A stretch of 60,000 nucleotides of DNA, taken from positions 41,089,053 to 41,149,052 of the forward strand of contig CM060732.1 of assembly GCA_030704615.1 (NCBI GenBank), written 5' to 3'. The stretch's first letter is position 1, and each line of letters begins with the position of its first letter. This stretch comes from Takakia lepidozioides. Lineage: Eukaryota > Streptophyta > Takakiopsida > Takakiales > Takakiaceae. The notes under the pieces were generated by a model. That model was not told where the DNA came from, made no database searches, and saw only the letters and a program-made list of their open reading frames with translations. Positions 10,859-21,100 of this stretch are shown piece by piece. Position numbers and translations under genes: made by a program.

Positions 10859-12142
10859 ATTGATTGCGCGAAGAGATACTTTGATCTTTGGGGGCTAGAG
10901 GCTAATGTCAGCAAATGTGCAGTGGTAGCATTCAACGACAGAGGAGAGGGAGGAAGTGATCTTAAGTGGCAGTGGGGTAGCCAAGAGATCCCGGTCCTCC
11001 CTTCCTACACTTACCTGGGCGTTGAGTTCTCCTCCAATTGTAATTGGGATGCACATATCCGGAAAGTTGTTCAAACTGGCAAGGGCAAAGCTCTGGGGCT
11101 CACTAAATTTTTCCACTGCAGAGGGGTCAATTCTAAGGTTAAGAAAACCATGCTTTGTCACGTTATTAGACCTGCCTTGGAGTACGGATCTGCTATATGG
11201 GTTGATAACTCCAACCAGGCTAAGTCTCTAGAATCCATTCAAGTGGGGGTGCTTAAGGAGTGTATGTCAGCATGCTCCAAACAGCCAATGTGGCTGTTCG
11301 GGGTGAGTTTGGCATTCCGTCCTTAAGCTCCCGACGAGACGAATTCAAGGTCAGATGGTGGGGTCAGCTGCAACATATGCCCAACACCAGATATCCTAAG
11401 TTAATCGACTCTATATCTTGGAAACAGGACCGCCCTGTCAAACAGGCTAAGTCCTGGCAGAAGAGAGTAGAAGAGATCCTCAAGGACCTGGACCTGGATC
11501 CGCAAGTCTTGACCCTGCTGGATAAATCTGACTTAGAGGCTGTAGTGTCCTCAGCCATGTCTGTTGCCATGAGATTGTCTGATGAAAATGAAGTTAGGCA
11601 GAAAACTTCCCTGAACTTGTTTCCAGTCTGTGACATGGGGGAGGACATCTTGGATGACCTCAAGGGTCTACCCACTCTCGGCACTAGACTGAAATTTAAA
11701 CTCAGGGCAGGAAGCCTACCTTTGAACAGCAAACAGAAGCAGAGAGGAAAGGGAGAGTGCAATTGCCCATTGTGTGGGCAATCTGAAGACAGTATTTCTG
11801 ATACACTGTCCGGGGTTCTCTCACCAAAGAGACGCTCTCTTCAAATCTATTAAGGGAATTGTGCCTGTACCCCTGTTTACCAACTTTGAAAGTCTCGAGG
11901 CTGAGCCAAAAGCCCAGGCCCTCCTGAGGCCTAGTTTTTGGGCAAATCACACACATCAGATTGATGCTTGTGTGAAGGGATTTCTAGAGGATATCTGGAA
12001 AACCCGGATTAATTCTTTATATGGAGGTAAGTCTTACTACCAACGTCAGCCCCTGACAGAGGTAGGTTCTGTCCCTTTTGTTCCCGCTCAAATTGGGCGC
12101 GGGGTCAATGGCCACAAGGCTACGGCAAACAACGTCTTATGA
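10856..12142 (+). pseudogene. LINE ORF2 C-terminal region with zinc knuckle
   Basis: Continuation of ORF2 in three successive frames. 10856-11326 holds the RT thumb and connection (PSYTYLGVEFSSNCNWDAHI, VIRPALEYGSAIW). 11260-11853 holds a long linker ([19 protein letters not shown]) and the start of a knuckle ([12 protein letters not shown]). 11774-12142 holds the end (HKATANNVL). Near 11795 a few bases are missing compared with the copy at 22900, where the knuckle is complete ([17 protein letters not shown], a C-x2-C...H...C pattern). Such knuckles are usual at the end of LINE ORF2 proteins. The terminal stop TGA is at 12140-12142. Confidence 0.82.
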
Positions 12143-12160
12143 GTACAATCTCTCCCCAGC

Positions 12161-12420
12161 ACATTTTTAAAGTCTTGGGACCAATTCAGAGTAGGAGCTA
12201 GTGTGTGATCAGTAGGGTTTGGGTGTTTGCTAGAAAAAATTCAGCTGTCATTGTCAGCTTCTAGCAGCAAGGGCAAGGTCTATGCATTAATGGTGCTGAG
12301 TAAGGGATAGCTAAAGGAGAGCAGGGATAGAGTGTGGGTCCAGATTCATCCAAGAGGGATGGATATCAGGCACAATAGTGCCCATGATTCCCTGTGGATT
12401 GATAGCTACAGGAAACCTGC
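12161..12420 (+). repeat. 5' leader module of the PPR family, copy 2
   Basis: Contains AGCTGTCATTGTCAGCTTCTAGCAG, then GCAGGGATAGAGTGTGGGTC, CAGATTCATCCAAG and GATTCCCTGTGGAT. The same blocks recur at 15265-15440 ahead of another PPR fragment. A piece near 12208-12240 (TCAGTAGGGTTTGGG, TTTGCTAGAA) also recurs at 58717-58750. It is probably upstream or UTR sequence carried along when the PPR gene was copied. Confidence 0.5.
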
Positions 12421-13213
12421 ATGGGTAGATGGTCAACTGGAAACAGCGGCAGCGGCATATTTGAAATCAGGTGCTCCACCATGGCCACAGCTTCCAAGGG
12501 AGGACCAAGAGAGGGAGTCCACAATACCGCTTCTGGCACTTCTGGGCATGTGAGGATGCTATGTGAGGCAGGGCAACTGAAAGAGGCTCTACAGATTTTG
12601 AAGGGTTTCAGCAGATTCAACAGATTCAGATACTTATGTCTGTCTCTTGCATAAGTGCATCAAGATGAAAGGCCTAGAAGCCGGAAAACAGGTGCATGCT
12701 CACATTATCCAAAGTGGATTCAAGCCCAACGTTTTTCTATGCAACACCCTTGTTAACATGTATGTGAAGTGTGGGAGCATTGTGGATGCACACTGAGTGT
12801 TCAACAAAATGCCTGAACAAGGTGTGATCACGTGGAATATAATGATGGCTGACGAGATGTGATCTCGTGGAACGCAATGATCACTGGATATGCTCAGCGT
12901 GGGTGCGGGATGAAGGCTTTGGAGACCTATGAGCAAATGATTCAGGAAGGGTTGAACCCAGTACCAGGTCACATTCGTTTTCATTTTCAATGTGTGTGCA
13001 AGCCTGGAAAAGGGCAAAGAGGTCCATGGTGATATCGTCAAAGCTGGAATTGTACCAGATGTCATTCTAAACAATGCCCTCATTGACATGTATGCCAAAG
13101 GCGGAAGTACTGAAGATGCAAAGGGAGTGTTCGTCAGGATGGCTGAACGAAATGTGGTATCATGGAGTGCTATGATTGCAAGATATGCACAACATGCGTG
13201 TGGGATTGATACT
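12421..13213 (+). pseudogene. PPR (PLS-class) pseudogene, array B
   Basis: Begins with the family lead (MATASKGGPREGVHNTASGT in outline, then LCEAGQLKEALQIL). It continues in shifting frames through KCIKMKGLEAGKQVHAHIIQ-like text, NTLVNMYVKCGSI, a stop in the next motif, and TYEQMIQEG. It then reads CASLEKGKEVHGDIVKAGIV and LIDMYAKGGSTEDAKGVF. The GGSTEDAKGVFVRMAERN variant is also found in the last module of array A at about 7390-7460 and nowhere else that I noticed, so the two loci are close relatives. Several frameshifts and stops make it non-functional. Confidence 0.8.
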
Positions 13214-13339
13214 GCCAATGTGACAACAAGAAAGTATCCCGAAACAGGTAACATAGACGAGGAGAAGCTGTGGAATGAATACTTTTCTGACCCCAGTCAA
13301 TGGTGGCACAATCGAGGCAAGAAGATGAATGTCTGGTAG
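13214..13339 (+). pseudogene. OSB-type PDF motif fragment fused to PPR, copy 1
   Basis: Directly after the PPR motif HACGIDTANVT, the same frame reads KYPETGNIDEEKLWNEYF, then SDPSQWWHNRGKKMN, and stops. The core LW..YF.DPS.WWDNR..K.N is the start of the PDF motif of plant organellar single-stranded DNA-binding (OSB) proteins. The second half (PDFKHK...ALW) is absent. There is no OB-fold upstream. A second copy is at 58290-58450 and a vestige at about 46050-46085. In those the text KYPKTGNR or KVSKNR precedes it, so the fusion predates the copying. Confidence 0.65.
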
Positions 13340-13479
13340 ATTACAGAGAGTAGCAGGCGCAATTGAGCATAGGAACTGTGGAATTTATAGCCTCCATTCT
13401 TCTAAGTTTACTTTCTCTACTGTCCAAAAATCAATCAGAAGGTTCATGGATACAGCAGGCAAGGGTACCACCGACAGTT

Positions 13480-13980
13480 TGGAGGCTGTGATGGCTGCAT
13501 ATGTGTGGGGAAAAAGAAGCTCCTCCTGGAACAGGAGTGAAGGTTGACAGCATCCGCAGGCAAGTCATGCACCCTTTCATGTACCCTCCTCTTCTTCCAC
13601 AGACTTTAAACCAAGGAGGCATTTCAGCAGATTCAGAAACGTATGTCAGAGCAGAAGTTGCGAGATCTGCTGCTGGACTTAGGGCGCAAGCAACAGGTGC
13701 TTGGCATTCAGGTGTATGCCTCTACCTCAGCCAACAGCTATGTGATACTCTTGGATTTTGGATGCTGTTGCTATCAACCATCTATGCTGCAGCTGGTAAT
13801 TGGGATAATACTGCAAAGGTGAGAAGAATGATGAAGGTTAGAGGAGTTAGAAAGGAGCCAGGTCGCTGTAGAAAAACAGAAAAGGAATTTTCTGTTTGCC
13901 ACCACAGTGAGAAGCTGGCCATTAGTTTTGTGTCTGGAGACGAAAGTAGTGGATCTGCCAACATCCAGTCCAACAGGTGA
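13480..13980 (+). pseudogene. PPR E-domain remnant
   Basis: Around 13620-13760 in mixed frames the text resembles the E region: RDLLLDLGRKQQ-like, then SANSYVIL, continuing as LSTIYAAAGNWDNTAKVRRM and VRGVRKEPGR. This is the standard E/E+ signature following PLS repeats in editing-factor PPR proteins. It is followed by HHSEKLAISF, as in the start of a DYW deaminase-like domain, but there is no HxE...CxxC zinc site. It probably is the displaced C-terminal part of the array B ancestor. Confidence 0.65.
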
Positions 13981-14264
13981 AGTCCTGGCAGAACGGGAAG
14001 AGGAGATTTCAAGTGCCTGAATATTAGGCAAGAGGAACTGACCCTACTAAAATGAAGTTGACTTGAAAGTTAACTTGGAAAGCTGATGTGTCCAAGGCCA
14101 TGTTGGAAGAATGCAGAATGTCCAAACAACAGTTAGGCATAAAACCCTGAACTCATTTCCGGTTTGTAACATGGATGAGTGAAGGGCAGCCTTGACACTA
14201 CTGTAATTTTAACTCAGGGTGAGGTTCAACCTCGAAACTTTCAAAGTTAGTAAACAGAGGTACA

Positions 14265-15275
14265 GGCGTATGAGCAAATGATGCGTGAAGGGGTGAAGCC
14301 CAACCACATCACGTTCGGTTGCATTTGCAATGTGTATGCAAGCCTGGGAGCCCTGGAAAAGGGGAAAGAGTCCATGATGACCTCGTCAAAGCTGGAATTG
14401 TAGCAGATGTCATTCTTGCCCTGGTGGACAATATGTATGCCAAATGTGGGTGCATTAAAGATGCAAAGGCAGTTTTCAACAATATGCAGGCTGAATGACA
14501 TCTTCAGAGCTGGAATCGTACCAGATGTGATCCTGAACAATACCTTGGTGGACATGTATGCCAAATGTGGGAGCATTGAGCATGCAAAGGGGAGTGTTCG
14601 ACCATATGGCTGAACGAAATGTGGTGTCATGGAACATGATGTTGCAGAATATGCACAGCAGGGGCGCATGATGGTGGCTTTGGAGACGTATGAGCAAATG
14701 ATGTGCGAAGGAGTGAAGCCTAGAAAAGGGTAAAGAGGTCCATGGTTGCATCGTCAAAAGCTGGAATTGTACCAGATGTCATCCTGAACACTGCCCTGGT
14801 GGACATGTATGCGATGTGGGTGCATCGAGGATGCAAATGGAGTATGGCTGAACGTGATGTGGTGTCGTGGAGTGTGATGATTGCAAGATATGCACAGCAA
14901 GGGTGCGGGATGGAGGCTTTGGAGACCTATGAGCAAATGATGTGCGAAGGGGTGAAAACCAACAACATCACGTTTGTTTGTGTTTGCAATGCGTGTGAAA
15001 GCCTGGGAGCTCTGGAAAAGGGGAAAGAGGTCCATGGTGACATCGTCAAAGCTTGAATTGTACCAGATGTCATCCTGAACACTACCCTGGTGGACATGTA
15101 TGCCAAATGTGGGTGCATTAAGGATGCGAATGGAGTTAATTTCAGCATTATGGCCGAACGAGATGTGGTGTCGTGGAACGCGATGCTTGCAGGGGTATGC
15201 ACAGCAGGGGCGCGGGATGGAGGCTTTGGAGCTCTATTCCAGAGTTTATTGAGCCTGTCACAGGCTGTCATTGTC
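14265..15275 (+). pseudogene. PPR pseudogene, array C
   Basis: At least three partial PLS modules with stops and frameshifts. Recognisable pieces: EGVKPNHITFGCICNVYASL, LVDMYAKCGSIEHAKG at about 14550, ALVDMYAMWVHRG, AERDVVSWSVMIARYAQQG and LETYEQMMCEGVKTNNITF at about 14930. The sequence TTGAATTG at about 15053 places a stop where other copies read GIVPD. The text then runs LVDMYAKCGCIKDANG and DVVSWNAML. The CEGVK and KCGCI variants tie it to arrays E to H rather than to array A. Confidence 0.8.
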
Positions 15276-15440
15276 AGCTGCTAGCAGCAAGGCAATGATG
15301 TATGCATGATTTGTGCAGAGACATGGATAGTTGAAGGAGCAGGGATAGAGTGTGGGTCCAGATTCATCCAAGGGGACCAGACTTCAAGCTCCAGATTACC
15401 TATGATTCCCTGTGGATCAATAGCTACAAGTAACCTGCAT
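15276..15440 (+). repeat. 5' leader module of the PPR family, copy 3
   Basis: Repeats the blocks found at 12240-12420: TGTCATTGTCAGCTGCTAGC, GCAGGGATAGAGTGTGGGTC, CAGATTCATCCAAG, GATTCCCTGTGGAT and ACCTGCATGGGTAGATGG. It lies between two PPR fragments, showing that leader plus array travelled as one unit. Confidence 0.55.
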
Positions 15441-15805
15441 GGGTAGATGGTCAACTAAAGGCACGTATGTTTGCATTTGCAGTGCGTGTGCTAGCCTGGC
15501 AGCCCTGGAAAAGGGGAAAGAGGCCCATGGTGACATCGTCAAATCTGGAATTGTACCAGATGTCATTCTGAACACTGCCCAACGCGATGCTTGCAGGGTA
15601 TGCACAGCAGAGGCGCGGGATGGAGGCTTTGGAGACCTATGAGCAAATGATGTGCAAAGGGGTGAGGCCAACCACATCACGTTTGTTTGTGATTCCAATG
15701 CTTGTGCAAGCCTGGCAGCCCTGGAAAAGGGCAAGAGGTGCATGGTTGTATCGCAAAAGCTGGAATTGTACCAGATGTGATTCTGTACGATATCCTCGTG
15801 GGCAG
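15441..15805 (+). pseudogene. PPR fragment, array C2
   Basis: Starts with GTYVCICSACASLAALEKGK, then AHGDIVKSGIVPDVILNTA. It has a deletion that joins it to MLAGYAQQRRGMEALETYE, and then loses frame through a second L motif. It is fused directly to the leader module without the N-terminal lead seen in arrays A and B, so it is internally deleted. Confidence 0.72.
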
Positions 15806-16372
15806 CATCACATTTAAGTTCAGCGAACCTGAAGCAAGCTTCTTCTTTTTTTGGTTGGGGGGATGCATTTAACTGTAAGTTGGAACACTAACTAACTGTT
15901 GCAGACACTAACTGAAAGTGCAAGTGGGCAGGGCCCTAAGCACTACTCCTCTCTAAGTTGTTCAATTCAACCTGCTGATCTAACTACTTTCGTGGTTCTC
16001 TCGCTCACTGTGTCACTTGCCCTAATGCCACTGGACAGTAAGTTTCAAACCCTGCACTAGAAGTCTTGAATATATAATTGTTTGAAGTGACGGGACATGT
16101 GCACTTAAGATGGTCATTTCCCAAGGGCAGTTGCAAAACAAGCCAGTTGTGAGATCCAGTCTTTGGGTAGCCAAAGAATTACCGACTTACACACAATACA
16201 CAAGCAAGGAAATATAGCCATAAGGTTTAACAGTGACATCTTGTTGCAAGTGCAGGTGGAGCAGAAAAAAATATAACATATTGTTGCATCGCACTTTGCA
16301 CCTAACTTCCCAACAAAGCGGTGTAGCATCAACCTCGGTCTGAGAGAGACAGCCACAGTTCTATAGATTAAC
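15806..16372. other. No gene recognised
   Basis: There is a T-rich run at about 15840 and otherwise unremarkable sequence. No conserved coding segment or repeat recurring elsewhere in the window was seen. The last 50 bases are AT-rich and precede the foreign-looking ORF. Confidence 0.4.
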
Positions 16373-17220
16373 GTGATTAATTTTACAGTCGCACTTTTAG
16401 GGTTTAATTCTCCTAAAAAATCCACCGATATATACTTTCACCTACCCCGCCTCTCTAGCTCTCTCTCTACACCATACATACAAACAACCATGTCAACATC
16501 AGAAATAGCCGACACAATAGACACTGTAACAGACAAAGACATAACCCACCAAGACATGACAAACGTGATATACGACAGTTTCGCGTCCAATGACCACCAT
16601 GCCCTTAAGGTGGGGAATACGTGGAAACGCCTGCCCAACAGTACAAACTTCCACAGCACCGGAACGTCCCTTCGGACCGTGAAGAAATAGCAATCTTCGT
16701 AGGTATTGCAAAATTCCCCTACCTTGGCAAAACCGGGAATTACAGATTCGTGACTTTCGCCGAAGAACTAAAAGACGCAGAATTCACAATATTGATAGAA
16801 GACAGCCATTTCCAGTTCGACTACGCAAATACAATAACGGAATGGTCCGATCATTGGAAGAGGAGAGGCGAGGACACGAGGTGGATGGGTGAAAACAACA
16901 TGAGCTTCACGAAAAAGCTCCTAAAAAACAACACAAACAACTCTGGATCGACGTCCAATAACAACAAACGTCACAAAACAAACAATGACGGGATGTACAA
17001 TACAATAGAAGTCCTTAACGAAAATGGCTAAAAAATGGATGGACAATCTGTACGTTCAAGGGATCTCGTTGCAATCAAGTGTAACATCCGATATTGGATG
17101 AATTTCCGTCACAAGAAACACGGGCTTTCATTCCAATTAAAAGGGGTCAAACTGCTGGCCAAAGCACGAGAAGAGACAGAATCGAACGACGACAACTGGA
17201 GCAAAAGCATAGCTTGGTAG
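16373..17220 (+). pseudogene. Unrecognised intronless ORF, interrupted; possibly of viral origin
   Basis: I do not recognise this protein. The first part likely begins at ATG 16490, preceded by a TATATA-like box at 16429-16434 and a short A/C-rich leader. It reads to about 16650. A frameshift then moves coding to another frame, which runs to TAA 17029-17031 and on in the same frame to a TAG at 17218-17220. Visible features are an acidic Thr/Asp-rich N-terminus, a central beta-rich part (EEIAIFVGIAKFPYLG, NYRFVTFAEELKDAEF), an Asn/Ser/Lys-rich linker, and a C-terminal segment (LVAIKCNIRYWMNFR, KHGLSFQLKGVKLL). The alternating hydrophobic strands around an aromatic core, and the final part, resemble DNA-virus ssDNA-binding-type proteins only loosely. 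Codon use is A/C-rich, unlike the neighbours. There are no introns. Function is unknown. Confidence 0.5.
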
Positions 17221-17462
17221 AGCTTAAATTAGACACTTCTAAACGTTCCATGTAAGGGCCACCATATTTTATAAAGACCATCCTCCTTCTCCTTTTCAAA
17301 AAGTCTATATTTTTCCAATGCATGCTCACAACGGATAATAAAAAAAATACTGATTTATCATAGTCCAAATCTACTTGTTGTACCAAGAGGACCCATGGAA
17401 AACCCCTCCAACTCTCTCTCAAGTTCCTCCGGTATGGGCCATCCGTCCGGGCGTCCTTCTCA

Positions 17463-17506
17463 GAAGTCGTCGCTAGTAGTGCGGAGCAACGCGAAGCCCT
17501 AGTATA
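17463..17506 (+). repeat. Terminal-repeat-like sequence T, copy 1
   Basis: The motif GTCGTCGCTAGTAGTGCGGA then GCAACGCGAAGCCCTAGT occurs here and, inverted and almost unchanged, at 46688-46727. Its CGTCGCTAG core is also found at the end of repeat R2 (53778-53790). The pattern suggests the end of a DNA transposon family. A matching partner end nearby was not found. Confidence 0.45.
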
Positions 17507-17534
17507 TAATATTTTAACGAAATTAGCTATATAA

Positions 17535-17600
17535 TGTTATTGGCCGGTGGGTCCAGGGTTCAATCCCCTGTGTTTCGTCTGGCTAGGGTCTAATTATTGA
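17535..17600 (+). repeat. tRNA-like B-box, possible SINE scrap
   Basis: Contains GGGTCCAGGGTTCAATCCCC, a good match to the RNA polymerase III B box (GGTTCAANCC). No convincing A box lies upstream at the right distance, so this is a truncated SINE or tRNA-derived fragment, not a tRNA gene. Confidence 0.35.
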
Positions 17601-17639
17601 AGGATGCTGCTAAACCCCAAACCTTAACCCTAATTAGAG

Positions 17640-17891
17640 GAAGAGTGTGAAGTGGAGAGTGTGGGGTGTGTGTGGGTGTGTGAGCAAGCGTGCGAGGGAA
17701 ATACATTCAAAGAGCGAGCGAGAGAGAGAAAGAGAGCGAGAGAGAAAGGGTGGAGCGTTGCGGGATTTGTTTGATAAGTAGAGAGGCTCGAATGACAGAT
17801 TGTGGTACATAGGGTGTAGAGAGGGAGAGAATTGTTGGAGACAAAGAGATTAGGAGATAGACACAAGAGAGTCGGCAGGGAGTTGGAGGAG
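17640..17891 (+). promoter_or_regulatory. GA-rich 5' region of the eIF2B epsilon gene
   Basis: This stretch just upstream of the start codon is strongly purine-biased on the plus strand, with repeated GAGAGA and GAGCGAGCG blocks. In plants such GAGA tracts near the start are common in 5' UTRs and can be bound by BPC-type GAGA factors. The transcription start cannot be placed. Confidence 0.4.
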
Positions 17892-18057
17892 ATGGCGCAG
17901 AAGAAAGGGCCCAGGATCACTGAAATGGCGGACGATGAGGTCCATGTGCCCCTGCAAGCGGTGGTGTTGGCCGATAGTTTTGCTCAAAGATTTCGGCCGA
18001 TCACTCTCGAGCGCCCCAAGGTTCGTGGAAAAATCTTACCCCTTGTCCCTGGCACCG

Positions 18058-18100
<43 letters not shown>

Positions 18101-21100
18101 CTTTCATTGTTTCCTGTGCAATTTTTTTTATGCCGTGCGCTTGAAGGCATGATTCCTGCGTGGTCGTGTGGTTTTCCACCATCACCTCAGCCCGACTTTG
18201 CCATAGTTCTGTGCGGAGTCGAAAACAGTCTTGTTGCAGTGAGTGAGGGTTAATTGAGTGCGCAATTGTGCACTCGGATTGGCATCGTGTAGACAGCGGT
18301 GATACCAGCATTGCTAAATTTCCCTGACAGGCTTGTTCGACATGTGTTCCGTTGCCAATCACATCTGGTATGCTGTGGACAGGTCCTGCTGCCACTGGTC
18401 AATGTGCCGCTGATAGACTACACACTTGAATGGCTGGCCTCTGCGGGAGTGGAAGAGGTTTTTGTGTTCTGCTGTGCGCACAGCAACCAAGTCACTACTT
18501 ACTTGAGCAGATCGAAATGGAGGTCACAACCGAATTTCATTGTGACACCCATTGAATCGCATGACTGTGTCAGCGCTGGTGATGCTTTGCGACTGATTGA
18601 ACAGCGTGGCGTGGTACCTCTACACACGTACCCGTGACAAATTCTGCATTAGGTGCTAGAAGGAAGGAAATGAACTCAATTTGTTGTCCTCCCCTATTTT
18701 ACAGGGCATGGAGATTGGATCAAGAGGGAAGAGGTTTATGTCTGCCTGTTGTGGTGTAGGTCCGTGGCGACTTTGTATTGGTGAGTGGTGACACTGTGAG
18801 CAACATGTCACTTACTCAAGTATTGAAGGAGCATCAGGAGAGGAAGAAGAAAGATAAATTGGCAGTAATGACCATGGTGGTCAAGAAGTCAAAACCGTGC
18901 CCTCTAACACACCAAACACGCCTTGGGAACGATGAATTGTTGCTGGCTATCGACCCACAGAGCAAGCAGCTGTTGCACTATGATCCGGGCAGAGAACCAG
19001 GGGGTCGTGATGGCTTCCAGCGTCAGTCAATTCGGCGCCATGTCCTGCTAGACCGCACATTTCTTAATGATCGGCCTGCCCTGCAGCTGTGCACCGACTT
19101 GCAGGTGACTGCGCGGATCTCTCTCTCTCCCACTCTCTCCCCCTCTCTCTTCAGGGCTTCCGCCCAAACTGGGCGCAGGGTTTATGGGGGGTCTATGGCC
19201 ACAAGGCTACGGCAAACAACGGCTTATGACTTCAGGGTTGGGAGGAAGAGGCAACATTCTTTCATTTGCCTGAAAACATCAAAGAAGGGAGTATAATGTG
19301 TTACCGGATACAACCAGACCTTTGTGAGCTCAAGACCTGCTGCCATTTATTCTCACATGAGTGTTAAGCTCTCAATGTGAATGACAGGGTGTTGGAGGGG
19401 CCAGGATTGTCATATAGACATTTGTTCACCGGAAGTGCTCCTACTATTCACCGACAACTTCGATTACCAGCAATTGCGCCGTGATTTTGTCAAGGGTCTT
19501 CTCAGTGATGAGGTAATTTGCCCTTGCTCTGCAGACGTGCAAAAGCTCCAACCTGAGAGAATTCAACTTATGTCTAGGTTAGGACATGTATCTAGTGCAT
19601 GATTGATGAGTCATTCAAAACAAAAACTAATCTCTTGCTGCACTCCAGCCTGTATGGATGGTCTGGGTGATATTCAAACTTGTCCTGAACAGCCACGTTA
19701 GCTGTTCTAGAGTACGCTGATATGCTCTCTTTGAGCACTGAAAGCTGAATGGATTCTAAAGATTTAGCATGGCTGGAGTGGCTATCCTACATGGCAGATG
19801 CGCACTCCAAGGTATGCCTAATTATGTTGCAAAGCACGGTCCTTTTAACTTCAGTATAAATCCTTCTGCAGAGGAAAAAATTGGTGAGACCCAAAGCTTT
19901 GCGTTTAGCTGTTGAACCACTTCATGTATGTACGCATCCTAGTTGCAACTGGAGGAAAACTCAACACAAAGGGAGCATGGGGATCTCTTGAGATCCCCTC
20001 CTCTGTCCCCACAATCATTGAAGGCCACCACTGGGCTCTGGCCTCCACATGTCAAAGTACCTCTTCACGCAGTCAATCAACTCCTGAAGATAGGGTATCC
20101 CTGTGAACTCATCTGCAAAACATAGGAGCTGGTATGGTGGCATCACCCACCTTTAACTTAAATCCCTTGCTTGTCATGTGTTCACCCTCAACTCAATTCT
20201 ACACCGAGCATGAGGCAAGAAGAAGGCTTCCTTTATGCCCTTTCTTTCCTTTTCACAATCTGAGTATATGTACCAACTAAAGCACGTGAAGCTGCCTCAC
20301 CTGGATCCAGGTCAAGCCGTTAAAGCCTGTCAAGCATGAAGTTCCACAGGGATCACTAACCTATTGGTTTGTTGGTTGCCTGTAGTTGTTATCCATGTCC
20401 ACTTCAGTTACTAGACATTCATGGATTGCAAAACGTAAGGAGAAGACAGCATACTAGTGGGTGGGAGGGTGGCAACTATCATAAAGATAGCACCAGTAAG
20501 CACCTATTGCCATTGCGACCATATAGGGCGGCTGGTTTAGGTTAGGACCTCGGGAAACCCTCAACTGTTTCGGCTTTGTTTTAGGCCAAAGAATTCCCTA
20601 TAGAAAACAGGGTTAGGCAATTCTTGAGTGGTGTTACCAAGAACTTAGCCACCATCAAGAGAAAGTGAGCGAGAGAGAGAGAGAGACAGACAAGAGGATG
20701 GGGGTAGTGATGGTGTTTGTGGAGGATGTATCCGTGTGCTGCAGATAATGGGGAACAAAATCTACACGTATGAGATATCAAGTGAGTACGCAGCCCGGGT
20801 CGACAACCTGCGGGCTTATGCTGTGGTCAGCCAAGATGTGATCCATAGATGGACGTACCCCATGGTTCCTGACATACCATTTACTGGCCCAAACACTCCT
20901 ATGAAGTTTGAGCGCCGCAACATCTACAAGGGAGATGGTTTGTTTCCTATTCTACATATGGTGGCAGTCATGAGATGACATAGCAAGCAATAAATCTGTG
21001 TGATCTAACTATGCTGCAGACATCATACTGTAAGATCACTGTTGAGGCATTCAGAGTAGGAAGCTAGAGAGAGAGGCTGTCTTCATCATGTGGTACAAGA

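Larger units (their letters stand above)
7709..12160 (+). mobile_element. Non-LTR retrotransposon (LINE), near full length, inactive
   Basis: About 4.45 kb. Domain order is an N-terminal region with a 47-residue tandem repeat, AP-type endonuclease, reverse transcriptase and a C-terminal zinc knuckle, then a short 3' tail ending GAGTACAATCTCT. The 5' boundary is set by the end of PPR sequence and is uncertain. The 3' end is set by comparison with the truncated copy at 22475-23262, which shares the final bases. No RNase H domain was seen. The RT motifs (QAGFRRNRGCVDHIFTL, FLDVKKAYDTVW) look closer to CR1/Jockey/I-like LINEs than to the L1 and RTE types usual in seed plants. That is an impression, not an alignment. 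Coding sequence has stops at 7950, 8385 and 9534 plus frameshifts, so the copy is dead. Confidence 0.88.
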
